A stretch of DNA of 64,000 nucleotides from Allobosea sp. BH3 (lineage in GTDB: Bacteria; Pseudomonadota; Alphaproteobacteria; Rhizobiales; Beijerinckiaceae): positions 496,001-560,000 of the forward strand of contig NZ_JAIMCA010000003.1 of the NCBI RefSeq assembly GCF_025499465.1, written 5' to 3'. Made by a program: the position numbers and the translations under genes. The stretch's first letter is position 1, and each line of letters opens with the position of its first letter. The notes under the pieces are model-generated. The model made no database searches and had not been told where the DNA came from. It worked only from the letters and a program-made list of their open reading frames with translations. This document shows positions 16,930-25,953 of this stretch, piece after piece.

Positions 16930-18759
16930 ATGGAGGCAAGCGATCCCTTCTCATCTTCGGACATCATCATGGCCCGCACAGTCTCCGACTTCATCTGGAC
17001 GCGTCTTCACGACTGGGGAGTGAAACGCGTCTACGGCTATCCGGGTGACGGCATCGGCGGCCTGATCGCGGCCTTGCAACGACGCGAAGACGACCTCGAG
17101 TTCGTCCAGGTCAGGCATGAGGAAGCTGCGAGCCTGATGGCATCGGGCGAAACCCGATTTACGGGCGAGGTCGGCGTATGCATCGCCACCTCGGGACCCG
17201 GCGCGGTCCACCTGCTCAACGGCCTTTACGATGCGCGCCTCGATCACCGCCCGGTGGTCGCCATCGTCGGTCAGCAGGCGCGCTCGGCGATGGGCTCGCA
17301 CTACCAGCAGGATCTCGACCTGCAATCGCTCTTCAAGGATGTCGCCGGCGCCTATGTCGAAACGGCCTCCGTGCCGGCGCAGGTGCCACATCTGATCGAT
17401 CGCGCCTTCCGGATCGCCATCGCCGAGCGGCGCGTCACCTGTGTGATCCTGCCCAACGATCTCCAGCTCGAGGAGATGGTCGAGCCGTCTCAGGAACATG
17501 GCATGACGCACTCGGGTGTCGGCATCGAATTGTCGCCTGTGGTTCCTGCTGCGACCGCCCTCCAGCGTGCGGCAGACGTGCTCAATGCGGGCGAGAAGGT
17601 CGCCATCCTCGTCGGTGCCGGCGCGATCAAGGCGACCGACGCGGTACTCGCCACGGCAGAGAAGCTGAAGGCGGGAATTGCCAAGGCCCTCCTGGGCAAG
17701 GCTGCGGTGCCCGACGACGTGTCGTTCTGCACGGGCTCTATCGGTCTGCTCGGGACGAAGGCGAGCTGGGATCTGATGCAGGGCTGCGACACGCTGCTGA
17801 TGATCGGGTCGGGCTTCCCCTACACGGAATTCCTGCCGAAACCCGGACAGGCCCGCGGCGTCCAGATCGACATCGACGCCGGGATGCTCGGCCTGCGCTA
17901 CCCGATGGAAGTCAACCTCATCGGAGACGCTGCCGCGACGCTGGAAGCGCTTCTGCCGTTGCTGAAGCCCAAGACCGCCGACGATTGGCGGGCTACGATC
18001 GAAGCCAATGTCAGCGATGGCTGGCAGGAGGTGGCCGACAGCGCAATGGTCGAGGCATCTCCGATCAACCCGCAACGGGTCGCCTCCGAACTGTCCGAGC
18101 GCCTGCCGGAACGCTGCATCGTCACCGCCGACAGCGGCACGACAACGGTCTGGTATGCCCGTCATCTGCGCTTCCGGCGTGGCATGATGGGCTCCGTCTC
18201 GGGCACGCTGGCGACGATGGGCTGCGCCATCCCCTATGCCGTCGCAGCGAAGTTCGCGCATCCGGATCGTCCGGCCATCGCGCTGGTCGGCGACGGCGCG
18301 ATGCAGATGAACGGCATCACCGAGCTGGTGACGATCGCGAAATACTGGAAACGTTGGGCCGATCCCCGGCTCGTGATCATGGTGCTGAATAACCGCGAAC
18401 TCGCCTATGTAACCTGGGAGGAGCGGATCCAGGCCGGCGATCCGAAATGGCCGGCGAGCCAGGAGCTGCCGGACTTGCCCTACGCCGAGATCGCGAAGCT
18501 TATGGGACTTTCCGGGCGGCGGGTCGAGGATCCCGAACAGGTTGGGCCGGCCTGGGACGAGGCGCTCGCGTCCGATCGCCCCTTCGTCCTCGACATGGTG
18601 ACCGATCCGAACGTTCCCCCACTGCCGCCGCACATCACCTTCGCTCAGGCACGCGGACTCGCAGGCGCCTTGGCCGCGGGAGATCCCGATGCTGGGAGCG
18701 TCATCGCGAATACGGCGCGCTCACTCCTCGGCACGCTGCTGCCGACGCAAAAGCGCTGA
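16930..18759 (+). CDS. Thiamine-diphosphate enzyme, pyruvate oxidase/acetolactate synthase-like
   Basis: A 609-residue ThDP enzyme in three domains. The PYR domain contains YGYPGDGIGG and the catalytic Glu in VRHEEAASLMA, the middle domain runs from about 200 to 330, and the PP domain has the ThDP/Mg-binding GDGAMQMNGITELVTIAKY followed by LNNRELAYVTWE. It is closest in layout to PoxB-like thiamine-requiring proteins, which decarboxylate pyruvate or related 2-oxo acids, but the exact substrate is unclear. ATG 16930 has AGGAG 9 nt upstream; ATG 16969 is an alternative start. It leads a probable stress operon with the cysteine hydrolase, DUF6766 and glycosylase genes from the EcfG-type promoter upstream. 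Confidence 0.85.
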   Translation: MEASDPFSSSDIIMARTVSDFIWTRLHDWGVKRVYGYPGDGIGGLIAALQRREDDLEFVQVRHEEAASLMASGETRFTGEVGVCIATSGPGAVHLLNGLYDARLDHRPVVAIVGQQARSAMGSHYQQDLDLQSLFKDVAGAYVETASVPAQVPHLIDRAFRIAIAERRVTCVILPNDLQLEEMVEPSQEHGMTHSGVGIELSPVVPAATALQRAADVLNAGEKVAILVGAGAIKATDAVLATAEKLKAGIAKALLGKAAVPDDVSFCTGSIGLLGTKASWDLMQGCDTLLMIGSGFPYTEFLPKPGQARGVQIDIDAGMLGLRYPMEVNLIGDAAATLEALLPLLKPKTADDWRATIEANVSDGWQEVADSAMVEASPINPQRVASELSERLPERCIVTADSGTTTVWYARHLRFRRGMMGSVSGTLATMGCAIPYAVAAKFAHPDRPAIALVGDGAMQMNGITELVTIAKYWKRWADPRLVIMVLNNRELAYVTWEERIQAGDPKWPASQELPDLPYAEIAKLMGLSGRRVEDPEQVGPAWDEALASDRPFVLDMVTDPNVPPLPPHITFAQARGLAGALAAGDPDAGSVIANTARSLLGTLLPTQKR

Positions 18760-18787
18760 TCGCCGTTCGACAGGAAAGAACTTCCTC

Positions 18788-19396
18788 ATGATCGCCAAAG
18801 GACTTGAGCACGGCGGGATCGGCGGAAACGGCCTGCATCTGTGCGTGGACATGCAGCGCCTGTTCGACGTCGGGTCTCCCTGGGCCGTGGACTGGTTCGA
18901 GCGTGTGCTTTCTCCGATCGAAGAGCTATGCGGTTCCCATCCCCATCGGACCATCTTCACACGCTTCATCCCTGCGACCCGCCCCGGTGACGGGCGCGGG
19001 ACATGGGCGCGCTATTATCGGCGATGGGCCGACGTGACACTGGAACGGATCGGCGCCGACGCCATCCGGCTGGTCCCCGCCCTCGAGCGCTTCGTGCCGC
19101 CGGCTCGGGTGATCGACAAGCACGTCTATTCGCCATGGAACGAAGGCAATCTCGACGCTCTCCTCGCTGGATCCGGCATCGATACCGTCATCGTGACCGG
19201 AGGCGAAACCGATGTCTGCGTCCTCGCAACCGTCCTCGGGGCGGTCGATCGTGGCTTGCGAGTCATCTTAGCGACCGATGCGGTGTGCAGTTCGTCCGAT
19301 GCGACCCATGACGCGCTGATGGAACTCTACCTTTCGCGCTTCACCGAGCAGATCGAGGCGGTGAGCACCGCCGAGATCCTGCATGCGTGGCGATAG
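18788..19396 (+). CDS. Isochorismatase-like cysteine hydrolase
   Basis: The 202-residue protein has the catalytic triad of the family: D21 in CVDMQ, K111 in DKHVYS and C144 in TDVCVLAT, with the preceding VTGGETD loop. Members cleave amide or vinyl-ether bonds (nicotinamidase, isochorismatase, N-carbamoylsarcosine amidase); sequence does not decide among these. It lies 28 nt after the ThDP enzyme gene with AGGAAAG before the ATG, and is 12 nt ahead of the DUF6766 gene. Confidence 0.88.
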   Translation: MIAKGLEHGGIGGNGLHLCVDMQRLFDVGSPWAVDWFERVLSPIEELCGSHPHRTIFTRFIPATRPGDGRGTWARYYRRWADVTLERIGADAIRLVPALERFVPPARVIDKHVYSPWNEGNLDALLAGSGIDTVIVTGGETDVCVLATVLGAVDRGLRVILATDAVCSSSDATHDALMELYLSRFTEQIEAVSTAEILHAWR

Positions 19397-19408
19397 ACGG
19401 GGAGCTCG

Positions 19409-20041
19409 ATGAAACCGATCATGCGCAACAACGGACTGACCCTGGTACTGCTCGGAATGTTCCTGTTCTCGCTCGCGGGCATGGCGCTTACCGGCCTCGC
19501 CTCTCATAATGAAGAACTCATCCAGCATGGGCAGCGGGCTCTCCCATTCGGTGCTTACCTGACGAGCGGACCTTTCCTCTCGGCCCTCTTCGAGAATTGG
19601 GAGAGCGAGTTCCTTCAGATGGCGACCTATGTCGTCCTGACCGCGATGCTGTTCCAGCGAGGGTCGGCGGAGTCCCGCGATCCCGACGCTCCGGGGCGGG
19701 AGAACGATGACCTGCCCTGGCGGGCGCGCAATCCCAAGCTAGCGTGGCTCTATGAGCATTCGCTGGGCTTGGCGCTCGCCGTTCTTTTCATCGCCTCCTT
19801 CGCGCTGCACTGGTGGTTCAGCGCCATTGCCGCGAACCAGGAAGCGGAGGTCCACGGCCGCGAATTGAAGACCATGCTCGGCTATCTCGCAGACTCTCAG
19901 CTCTGGTTCGAATCCTTTCAGAACTGGCAGTCCGAATTTCTGTCCACCGCCGTCCTGGTCGTGCTGTCGATCTTCTTGCGCCAGCGAGGATCGCCCGAGT
20001 CCAAGCCGGTGGCGGCCGATCATTCCGAGACCGGGGCCTGA
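19409..20041 (+). CDS. DUF6766 family membrane protein
   Basis: A 210-residue protein with two hydrophobic segment pairs (about 10-30 and 68-86, then 112-132 and 178-195). The two halves look like an internal duplication, each ending in a W-x-SEFL block (NWESEFLQM and NWQSEFLST) followed by a hydrophobic segment and a QRGS motif. No function is known for the family. It probably belongs to the ThDP-enzyme operon, preceded by GGGGAG. The duplicated motif is directly visible; the family name is from memory. Confidence 0.7.
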   Translation: MKPIMRNNGLTLVLLGMFLFSLAGMALTGLASHNEELIQHGQRALPFGAYLTSGPFLSALFENWESEFLQMATYVVLTAMLFQRGSAESRDPDAPGRENDDLPWRARNPKLAWLYEHSLGLALAVLFIASFALHWWFSAIAANQEAEVHGRELKTMLGYLADSQLWFESFQNWQSEFLSTAVLVVLSIFLRQRGSPESKPVAADHSETGA

Positions 20042-20104
20042 TATTGCAGGAGTTCTATCAGCAGGGTTCGATCTGCTTCCCTCTTCGCCGCCGGATGAAT
20101 CCCC

Positions 20105-20689
20105 ATGGCCGATCATGTCATGCTCGAGCTTCCGCCACTCGCGGACAGCTTCTACCGAAGGCCGGTGGCGCTGGTGGCGCGAGAACTGATCGGCGCGACG
20201 CTGCTGTTCAGGGGCGCGGGCGGTCCGATCGTCGAAACCGAGGCCTATGACCATGAGGATCCGGCGTCGCACAGCGTGAAGGGACCGAATTCGCGGAACC
20301 GCAGCATGTTCGGCCCGCCCGGGCACGCCTACGTCTATCGCTCCTACGGACTTCACTGGTGCCTGAACGTGGTCTGTGGGCTGACGCCGGGTGCCGCCGT
20401 TCTCATTCGCGCGATCGAGCCGCTTGTCGGCATCGAGGAGATGAGAAGCCGGCGAGGCGACCTCCCCGATCGTCAACTCTGCTCGGGTCCCGGCCGCCTC
20501 TGCGCAGCTTTGGGCATCGAGGGTAGCTGCGATGGTCACGACCTCACGCGACCACCGTTCTCCTTCTCCTCAGGACCGTCCTGTTCCAAGGTCCTAATCG
20601 GAACGCGCATCGGTATATCGCAAGCGTCAGATGTTCCTGGGCGTTTCGGCCTCGCCGGCTCGGCGTTCCTCAGTCGGCCGTTCCGTTGA
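20105..20689 (+). CDS. mpg: DNA-3-methyladenine glycosylase (AAG/MPG type)
   Basis: This 194-residue base-excision repair enzyme belongs to the alkyladenine glycosylase family. It has the catalytic Glu in VETEAYDHEDPASHS, the Tyr that intercalates in the YVYRSYGLHWCLNVV block, and the GPGRLCAALGI signature. It excises alkylated or deaminated purines from DNA. The ATG at 20105 is weakly preceded by a ribosome-binding site, and 63 nt separate it from the DUF6766 gene. Placement among EcfG-type stress genes fits a DNA-damage role. Confidence 0.95.
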   Translation: MADHVMLELPPLADSFYRRPVALVARELIGATLLFRGAGGPIVETEAYDHEDPASHSVKGPNSRNRSMFGPPGHAYVYRSYGLHWCLNVVCGLTPGAAVLIRAIEPLVGIEEMRSRRGDLPDRQLCSGPGRLCAALGIEGSCDGHDLTRPPFSFSSGPSCSKVLIGTRIGISQASDVPGRFGLAGSAFLSRPFR

Positions 20690-20712
20690 AGGAGGGTTCT
20701 GGATCCTCCTTC
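20688..20712. terminator. Hairpin between convergent glycosylase and SDR genes
   Basis: An 8-bp perfect inverted repeat (GAAGGAGG ... CCTCCTTC) with a 9-nt loop overlaps the glycosylase stop. There is no strong T run, but the position between convergent genes fits a terminator. Confidence 0.5.
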
Positions 20713-20746
20713 CCGTCGGAGTGTTCAGTGGCACGACGCCATGTCG

Positions 20747-21541
20747 TCAACGATCAGCCGAGCCCGGCTCCGCCATCTTCCGGTGTTGCTTGGCGAGCGT
20801 CTCGGCCGGGGTCACGTTGGCAAGCGAGGACTGGAGCTTGTTTTTCCAGCCACTGACGACGTCGCCCTCTCCGGCGAGAACTGCGTCATAGCCTGCTTTC
20901 GCGACGTCGGCCGGATCGTCCTTTTCGTCCTGGCCGATCTTGGTATCGAGCAACCCCGCACGCTCGAAGAAGCGGGTCTCGGTCGCGCCCGGCATGAGGC
21001 AGGTGACGGTGACGCCCGTGTCCCGCAACTCCTCGCGGAGCGCGAAGGAGAAGGAATCGATGAACGCTTTCGTACCGTTGTAGACGGCCTGGAACGTCCC
21101 CGGCATGAATCCCGCGATCGAGCCGGTAATGAGGATGCGCCCCTCGCCCCGGTCGCGCATCTGAAGACCGACCTTCTTCAGCAGCAGCAGCGTGCCGACA
21201 ATGTTGGTGTCGATCACGCGCAGCCACTCGGTGTCGTCCTGATCGAGGAAGCCGTGCCCGAGACCTCGTCCTGCATTGGCGAAGAGCAGGTCGATCGGCC
21301 GCCCCGCTTTGGCGATTTCCCCGACGAGTTCTTCGACCCCCTCCTCGTCGCTCAGATCGGCGACGATCGAGACAACGTTGGCGCCCTCTGCCTTCAGTTT
21401 CGCCGCAGCGTCGTGGATGTCGGTTTCGTCGGCCGCAATGATCAAGTCGTAGCCGTCCGCCGAGGCAAGCTGGGCCAGCTCGAAGCCAATCCCGCTCGAA
21501 GCGCCTGTGACGACTGCGAGTTTCCCCGTTCCATTTGCCAT
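20747..21541 (-). CDS. SDR-family oxidoreductase (DltE-like)
   Basis: A 264-residue classical short-chain dehydrogenase. It has the cofactor-binding TGASSGIGFELA, the NAG motif variant LFANAGRG, and catalytic residues in ITGSIAGF and YNGTK. The substrate is unknown. ATG 21541 follows GAGGAGAA; a GTG at 21559 overlaps the preceding stop and is a possible alternative. It follows the zinc alcohol dehydrogenase and shares its EcfG-type promoter. Confidence 0.87.
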   Translation of the reverse strand: MANGTGKLAVVTGASSGIGFELAQLASADGYDLIIAADETDIHDAAAKLKAEGANVVSIVADLSDEEGVEELVGEIAKAGRPIDLLFANAGRGLGHGFLDQDDTEWLRVIDTNIVGTLLLLKKVGLQMRDRGEGRILITGSIAGFMPGTFQAVYNGTKAFIDSFSFALREELRDTGVTVTCLMPGATETRFFERAGLLDTKIGQDEKDDPADVAKAGYDAVLAGEGDVVSGWKNKLQSSLANVTPAETLAKQHRKMAEPGSADR

Positions 21542-21555
21542 GTCGTTCTCCTCGT

Positions 21556-22728
21556 TCACGGGGTAAGGACAACCTTGATGCAGCCGTCCTCCTTGTCGCG
21601 GAATGTCTGATAAAGCCCGGGCCCATCCTCAAGCCCCGCCCGGTGCGTGATGACGAAGGAAGGGTCGATCTCGCCGGACGTGATCTTTTCGAGAAGCGGC
21701 GCGAGATAGCGGTGCGTATGCGTCTGCCCCGTCTTTAGCGTCAGTCCCTTGTTCATGAAGGCGCCCATCGGGATCTTGTCGAGGAAACCGAAATAGACGC
21801 CGGGCATAGAGATCGTGCCGCCCTTGCGACAGCACATGATCGCCTCCCGGAGCGCATGCGGACGATCGGTTGCGAGGTAGGTCGCAGCCTTGATCTTGTC
21901 GATGACGGCATCGAACGAACCGCTGCCATGGGCCTCGGCGCCGACCGCGTCGATGCAGCGATCGGGGCCACGGCCCTTGGTCATCTCCATGAGGCGGTCG
22001 TAGACGCCGACATCGTCGAAATTGATCGTCTCAGCCCGCCCCTTGCTCGCCGCCAGCGCAAGCCGCTCAGGAACATTGTCGATCGCGATGACGCGACCCG
22101 CGCCGAACATCCAGGCCGACTGGATCGCGAACTGGCCGACCGGGCCGCAGCCCCAGACCGCGACCGTGTCGCCTTCCTCGATCTCCGCATTCTCCGCCGC
22201 CATGTACCCGGTCGGGAAGATGTCCGATAGGAACAGCACCTGCTCGTCCGGAATGCCGTTCGGGACCTTGATCGGTCCGACATCGGCATAGGGCACCCGC
22301 AGGTATTCGGCCTGCCCGCCCGGGAAGCCGCCGAGCATATGCGAATAGCCGAATAAGCCGGACGGCGACTGGCCCATCGCCTTCGTTGCCTGATCCGCGT
22401 TCGGATTAGAGCGGTCGCAGAGTGAGAAGAGCTGCTTGCGGCAGAAGAAGCAGTCGCCGCAGGCGATGTTGAACGGCACGACGACCCGATCGCCGACCTT
22501 GAGGTTCCGGACGTCGCGCCCGACCTCGACGACCTCCCCCATGGTCTCGTGTCCAAGTACGTCGCCTGCCTCCATCGTCGGCGTGTAGCCGTCATAGACG
22601 TGCAGGTCGGAGCCGCAGATCGCGCAGGCCGTAACCTTGATCACGACATCGCCGGCATCCTGGATTTGTGGATCGGGCACCGTTTCGCAGCGAATATCGC
22701 CCTTGCCGTGCCAGCAGAGTGCTTTCAT
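21556..22728 (-). CDS. Zinc-dependent alcohol dehydrogenase (formaldehyde-dehydrogenase-like)
   Basis: The 390-residue medium-chain dehydrogenase has catalytic zinc ligands in CAICGSD and GHETMGEV, four structural zinc cysteines in [19 protein letters not shown], and the NAD-binding motif [13 protein letters not shown]. The extended layout with the long segment near [13 protein letters not shown] matches glutathione-independent formaldehyde dehydrogenase relatives. It oxidises an alcohol or aldehyde, probably as a detoxification step. It is preceded by a perfect EcfG-type promoter and followed by an SDR gene. Confidence 0.9.
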   Translation of the reverse strand: MKALCWHGKGDIRCETVPDPQIQDAGDVVIKVTACAICGSDLHVYDGYTPTMEAGDVLGHETMGEVVEVGRDVRNLKVGDRVVVPFNIACGDCFFCRKQLFSLCDRSNPNADQATKAMGQSPSGLFGYSHMLGGFPGGQAEYLRVPYADVGPIKVPNGIPDEQVLFLSDIFPTGYMAAENAEIEEGDTVAVWGCGPVGQFAIQSAWMFGAGRVIAIDNVPERLALAASKGRAETINFDDVGVYDRLMEMTKGRGPDRCIDAVGAEAHGSGSFDAVIDKIKAATYLATDRPHALREAIMCCRKGGTISMPGVYFGFLDKIPMGAFMNKGLTLKTGQTHTHRYLAPLLEKITSGEIDPSFVITHRAGLEDGPGLYQTFRDKEDGCIKVVLTP

Positions 22729-22760
22729 GTCGTGGGTCCTTGATGACCCCCCACTCTGCG

Positions 22761-22785
22761 AACGCGCCCTGCCAGCGACCGTTCC
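22761..22785 (-). promoter_or_regulatory. EcfG-type promoter (GGAAC-N16-CGTT)
   Basis: On the minus strand GGAAC (22785-22781) and CGTT (22764-22761) are 16 nt apart, a full consensus match, 33 nt before the alcohol dehydrogenase ATG. Confidence 0.8.
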
Positions 22786-23050
22786 GTAAAAATATCCTTG
22801 CGACTCAATTATTTGTCGCTCGCCGTCTTGGTCAGAAACCGTGCCGCGAACACCGGGTTCGGCAGCCCAGTGTTCGGGCGCCTAATGCCCTCGAACTCGA
22901 TCGTCGGCCCTCGGTTCGGGATCACCGGATGGCAGCGTGCAGGAACGCCATGCCCTCCATTCTTTGACGTCCGCAAGCCTCCTTCGGTTATCGGCCCAGC
23001 GGCGCAACCCCTTCGTCCTTGTTGCGTTGCCTTCGAAAGGGAGCATCGAC
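22786..23050. other. Intergenic stretch without recognisable gene
   Basis: Between the alcohol dehydrogenase promoter and the small gene at 23051 I see no convincing reading frame, RNA fold or repeat. It contains a GGGAG ribosome-binding site at its end that serves the following gene. Confidence 0.4.
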
Positions 23051-23329
23051 ATGCCACATCCATCTTCGCCTACCGGACGTGAACTGGCGGTCGCCCTCGC
23101 GAGAAAATTTTCCGGTCAGGACTGGATAGCGCGGCTATCCGAACGCTCGGGGATGGATCGCGATACGGTCGAGTGGCACCTACAGGAAAATATTGCCCCA
23201 CCGGACGCGGTCATGAAAGCCGCCTCGGAAATGGACGGCGAGCCCGAGCAGCGCGGTGACGCCATGGCACGCGATGATCGCCCGCTCGTGGGCCTGCCCG
23301 GCAACCTCGGGAAGCTCCGCAAGGATTAG
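23051..23329 (+). CDS. Small hypothetical protein
   Basis: A 92-residue charged protein with no recognised domain. Its middle (WIARLSERSGMDRDTVEWHLQ) could be a short helix-turn-helix, but this is weak. The start is supported by GGGAG 10 nt upstream. It sits in tandem with another small gene 27 nt on, both on the strand leaving the stress block, and may be part of one transcript. No EcfG-type promoter was found for it. Confidence 0.5.
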   Translation: MPHPSSPTGRELAVALARKFSGQDWIARLSERSGMDRDTVEWHLQENIAPPDAVMKAASEMDGEPEQRGDAMARDDRPLVGLPGNLGKLRKD

Positions 23330-23356
23330 CACCTGCACCCATCTCTGGAGACGTTG

Positions 23357-23584
23357 ATGCCCAACCGTGGGAAAGAAGCTGAAAAACATCAAGCGGACGC
23401 CCTGACCTCCCAGAAGCCCGCAAAACGAGATGCCGCAGGTCAGTACGCCGCCTCACCGCGCACTTCTCCGAATCCCGACGGATTGGTGAGTGCTAACCCG
23501 GTCGTGCTCTCCGGCGACGGTGATGCGACGACGGGGAACGGGCACGGCCGAGACCGCGAACAGAAAGGGGCGAAGGCAGGCTAG
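23357..23584 (+). CDS. Small hydrophilic, probably disordered protein
   Basis: 75 residues, very rich in Lys, Asp, Gly, Ala and Pro with almost no hydrophobic core, as in small stress-associated disordered proteins. GGAG lies 6 nt before the ATG. It follows the small gene at 23051. No family recognised; a short low-complexity frame could be chance, so confidence is modest. Confidence 0.4.
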   Translation: MPNRGKEAEKHQADALTSQKPAKRDAAGQYAASPRTSPNPDGLVSANPVVLSGDGDATTGNGHGRDREQKGAKAG

Positions 23585-23622
23585 ACTGTCGAATTCCCAA
23601 GATAGCGATTGCGGTGTTGTGG

Positions 23623-24054
23623 TTAGCCACCTTTGGAAGAGTCTCCCTCTTCGGCTGCGCGACGGGCTTTGGAAGCGCGCTTGCAGAAATCACGCCGGAT
23701 CACGACGAGGTCTTCCTCGTCCAGCTCCTCGAGATCGAGGAGCTCTTCGCGCGCGCCTTCAAGCCTGATGATCAGTTCATCAAGCTTGATCTGCATCGCT
23801 GCGGTGTCGCGGTTTTGGCTGTTCTGGATGATGAAGACCATCAGGAAGGTGATGATGGTCGTCGAGGTGTTGATGACGAGCTGCCACGTGTCGTTGAAAC
23901 CGAAAACTGGACCTGAGGCGCCCCATACGAGGATCAGGCCAACCGCGACGAAGAATGTGATCGGTTTTCCAGTCCAACTAGCGACCGCCTGCGCAATACG
24001 GGTGAACAGCGACGCCTTGCTGCCCTTGTGGATGATGTGATCGTAACTCGACAT
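23623..24054 (-). CDS. Low-affinity iron permease family protein
   Basis: A 143-residue protein with two transmembrane segments (about 30-48 and 60-78). The loop sequence SGPVFGFNDTWQLVINTSTTIITFLMVFIIQNSQNRD is the family hallmark, and is followed by an acidic helical tail. Proteins of this group are named after yeast Fet4 similarity but bacterial members are short and of uncertain transport role. A weak EcfG-like element (GGAAC-N17-AGTT, 24102-24127 on the minus strand) precedes it. It is divergent from a smaller paralogue at 24153. Confidence 0.85.
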   Translation of the reverse strand: MSSYDHIIHKGSKASLFTRIAQAVASWTGKPITFFVAVGLILVWGASGPVFGFNDTWQLVINTSTTIITFLMVFIIQNSQNRDTAAMQIKLDELIIRLEGAREELLDLEELDEEDLVVIRRDFCKRASKARRAAEEGDSSKGG

Positions 24055-24152
24055 GGTGCACCTCGACCGCTGGACCGGCGGATTCGTCCGCGATCCAACT
24101 GAACTGTCCGCGCTCCAAGCCAGTTCCAGTGTTCTGGATCGGAGGGAATGAC

Positions 24153-24506
24153 ATGAAGTGGTTCGATGCGTTCTCCACCGGCTGCGCCCGCTTCGCCGGG
24201 CGACCTGCGATGCTGCTCATTGCTGGGGCCCTGTCGCTGGCCGGGGTCGTGGCCTTCGCTTCCGGGAGCGATCACTTCCTGGGAGGCGCCAGCCTGGCAA
24301 TCAGCACGGTCACCCTCTTGCTGCTGCCGATCCTCCAGGCCACCCAAAACCGGGATGGAGCAGCACTTCAGGCGAAGATCGACGAACTCATCCGTGCGCA
24401 GGAGGGCGCTCGGAATTCCTTGATTGGGGTCGAGTCCCATAGCGACGAAGAGATCGAAAAGGCACGACGATGCGAGGAACGGAATACCGACCCGCGCCGC
24501 GATTAG
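24153..24506 (+). CDS. Second low-affinity iron permease-like protein
   Basis: 117 residues with two transmembrane segments and the shared TLLLLPILQATQNRDGAALQAKIDELI block that aligns with QNSQNRDTAAMQIKLDELI of the divergent neighbour. The first half is more divergent and lacks the FNDTWQ loop. GGAGG lies 7 nt before the ATG. The two genes look like diverged paralogues arranged head to head, perhaps forming a hetero-oligomer. Confidence 0.7.
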   Translation: MKWFDAFSTGCARFAGRPAMLLIAGALSLAGVVAFASGSDHFLGGASLAISTVTLLLLPILQATQNRDGAALQAKIDELIRAQEGARNSLIGVESHSDEEIEKARRCEERNTDPRRD

Positions 24507-24897
24507 CGCGCGCATAGGTCTCGAGCGCTGGATGCCTCGCCTAGGGGTGAGCCTCCACGAAAAAGGCTGGGCACCTTCAATGTCGCGGATGCGCCTATTG
24601 CGGACAGAGGCGCTCTCTATCCTGAGTCGGTTGCCGCGTCCGCGGACGCCGACGACGACCTCCGCGATCAGCCCCCGGTCCCCCCGCAAAGATTCCGGAC
24701 TTTCCTCCATCCGCTACAGCATACCTCACCGTCGCGTGTCAGATTGCGTGGGAGGCGAACACTGACCGAGCCGCAGCTAATGCGAATCCTTCCTGGCCCG
24801 TCTTTCCCTCCCCACTTGCCGAGTGTTCAGGCCTCCGGCTCGAAACGACGAGCCAAGGACCCGGTTTCCCGCATCACCGTTTATACAAGGTGGAAGG
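24507..24897. other. 391-nt stretch with no assignable gene
   Basis: No reading frame here has a plausible start, ribosome-binding site and recognisable protein. The stretch leads into the ribosome-binding site AAGGTGGAAGG of the following hydrolase. No promoter of the EcfG type, hairpin or repeat was found. Confidence 0.4.
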
Positions 24898-25788
24898 ATG
24901 TTTCGCATGTTCGAGGGATTCAGCCTTGAGACGGTGGAAGTGGCCGACGGACCGATCCGGGTTCGTGTCGGAGGAAGCGGGCCGCCGATTCTGCTTCTCC
25001 ACGGACACCCGCGCACCCACACGACCTGGCATGCGGTCGCCGCGAATTTGCACACCCGGCACACCATCGTATGTCCCGATCTGCCGGGCTTCGGAGCTTC
25101 ATTCAAACCGCCTGACCGGCCCGACCATGCGAATTCGTCGAAGCGGGCGAAAGCTCGTGCCCTTGTCGAGCTGATGGACAGACTGGGACACGACACGTTT
25201 GGTGTCGCAGGCCATGACAGAGGCTCGTATGTCGCGTTCCGAATGGCGATGGATTATCCAGAACGTGTTCGGAAGCTAGCGGTCCTTGACGGTGTTCCGA
25301 TCCTGGAGGCACTCGACCGTTGTCGCGCGGATTTTGCCCAGCGCTGGTGGCATTGGTTTTTCTATGCCCAGCCTGAGAAGCCAGAGCGCGCGATCGGAGC
25401 CGACCCGCTGGCGTGGTACGGCGGTTCGCCTGAAGCGATGGGCGAGGAGAATTTCGCGGACTTCGTTCGCGCCATCTGCGACCCGCCCACGATTCACACG
25501 ATGATCGAAGATTACCGCGCGGGCTTGAGCGTTGATCCACAGCATGATCGCGAGGACCTTGCACAAGACCGCCGGATTCGGTGTCCACTGCTGGCTATCT
25601 GGTCGGAGCGAGACGATCTGCCGGGCCTTTACGGTGATGTCGTCGCAGTCTGGAAAAATTGGGCTGACGATGTTCGCGGTGCCTCGATCCCGAGCGGACA
25701 TCATATGGCGGAGGAAGCCCCCGCAGAACTGGCTCGGCTCCTCGACTGCTTCTTCCACGATTCCGAAGGAATGGAAGCCAGGAGGTGA
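24898..25788 (+). CDS. Alpha/beta-hydrolase, haloacetate dehalogenase/epoxide hydrolase-like
   Basis: A 296-residue alpha/beta-hydrolase. It has the oxyanion-hole LLLHGHPRTHTTWH, a nucleophile elbow GHDRGSYVAF with Asp as nucleophile (as in haloalkane dehalogenases, fluoroacetate dehalogenases and epoxide hydrolases rather than serine esterases), a cap domain with RWWHWFFYAQPEKPE, and the terminal catalytic His in SGHHMAEEAP. Substrate undetermined. ATG 24898 is chosen for the AAGG/GGAAGG upstream sequence. Confidence 0.85.
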   Translation: MFRMFEGFSLETVEVADGPIRVRVGGSGPPILLLHGHPRTHTTWHAVAANLHTRHTIVCPDLPGFGASFKPPDRPDHANSSKRAKARALVELMDRLGHDTFGVAGHDRGSYVAFRMAMDYPERVRKLAVLDGVPILEALDRCRADFAQRWWHWFFYAQPEKPERAIGADPLAWYGGSPEAMGEENFADFVRAICDPPTIHTMIEDYRAGLSVDPQHDREDLAQDRRIRCPLLAIWSERDDLPGLYGDVVAVWKNWADDVRGASIPSGHHMAEEAPAELARLLDCFFHDSEGMEARR

Positions 25789-25902
25789 TTTCTGCCAGAC
25801 GTCTTGCCTCCGTTCGCACGAAGCTAGGCAGTTCTCTCCACCGTTCTCGATCTCGGCAACATGCGAGCCACCACAAGGAACGGGGCATTCCCTTCAATCT
25901 GA

Positions 25903-25927
25903 GGAACCTCGCTACGTCGGCACGGTT
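25903..25927 (+). promoter_or_regulatory. EcfG-type promoter (GGAAC-N16-GGTT)
   Basis: GGAAC at 25903-25907 and GGTT at 25924-25927, 16 nt apart, 27 nt before the ROK-like gene start. Confidence 0.6.
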
Positions 25928-25953
25928 GAGTGTCTCGCAGCGGCGAGATTCAC

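Noticed and set aside
16951-18633. A 560-residue open frame on the minus strand across the ThDP-enzyme gene
   Set aside because: It is antisense to a gene with complete ThDP motifs, is rich in Arg, Asp, His and Gly as expected for a shadow frame in GC-rich DNA, and has no recognisable domain or ribosome-binding site.
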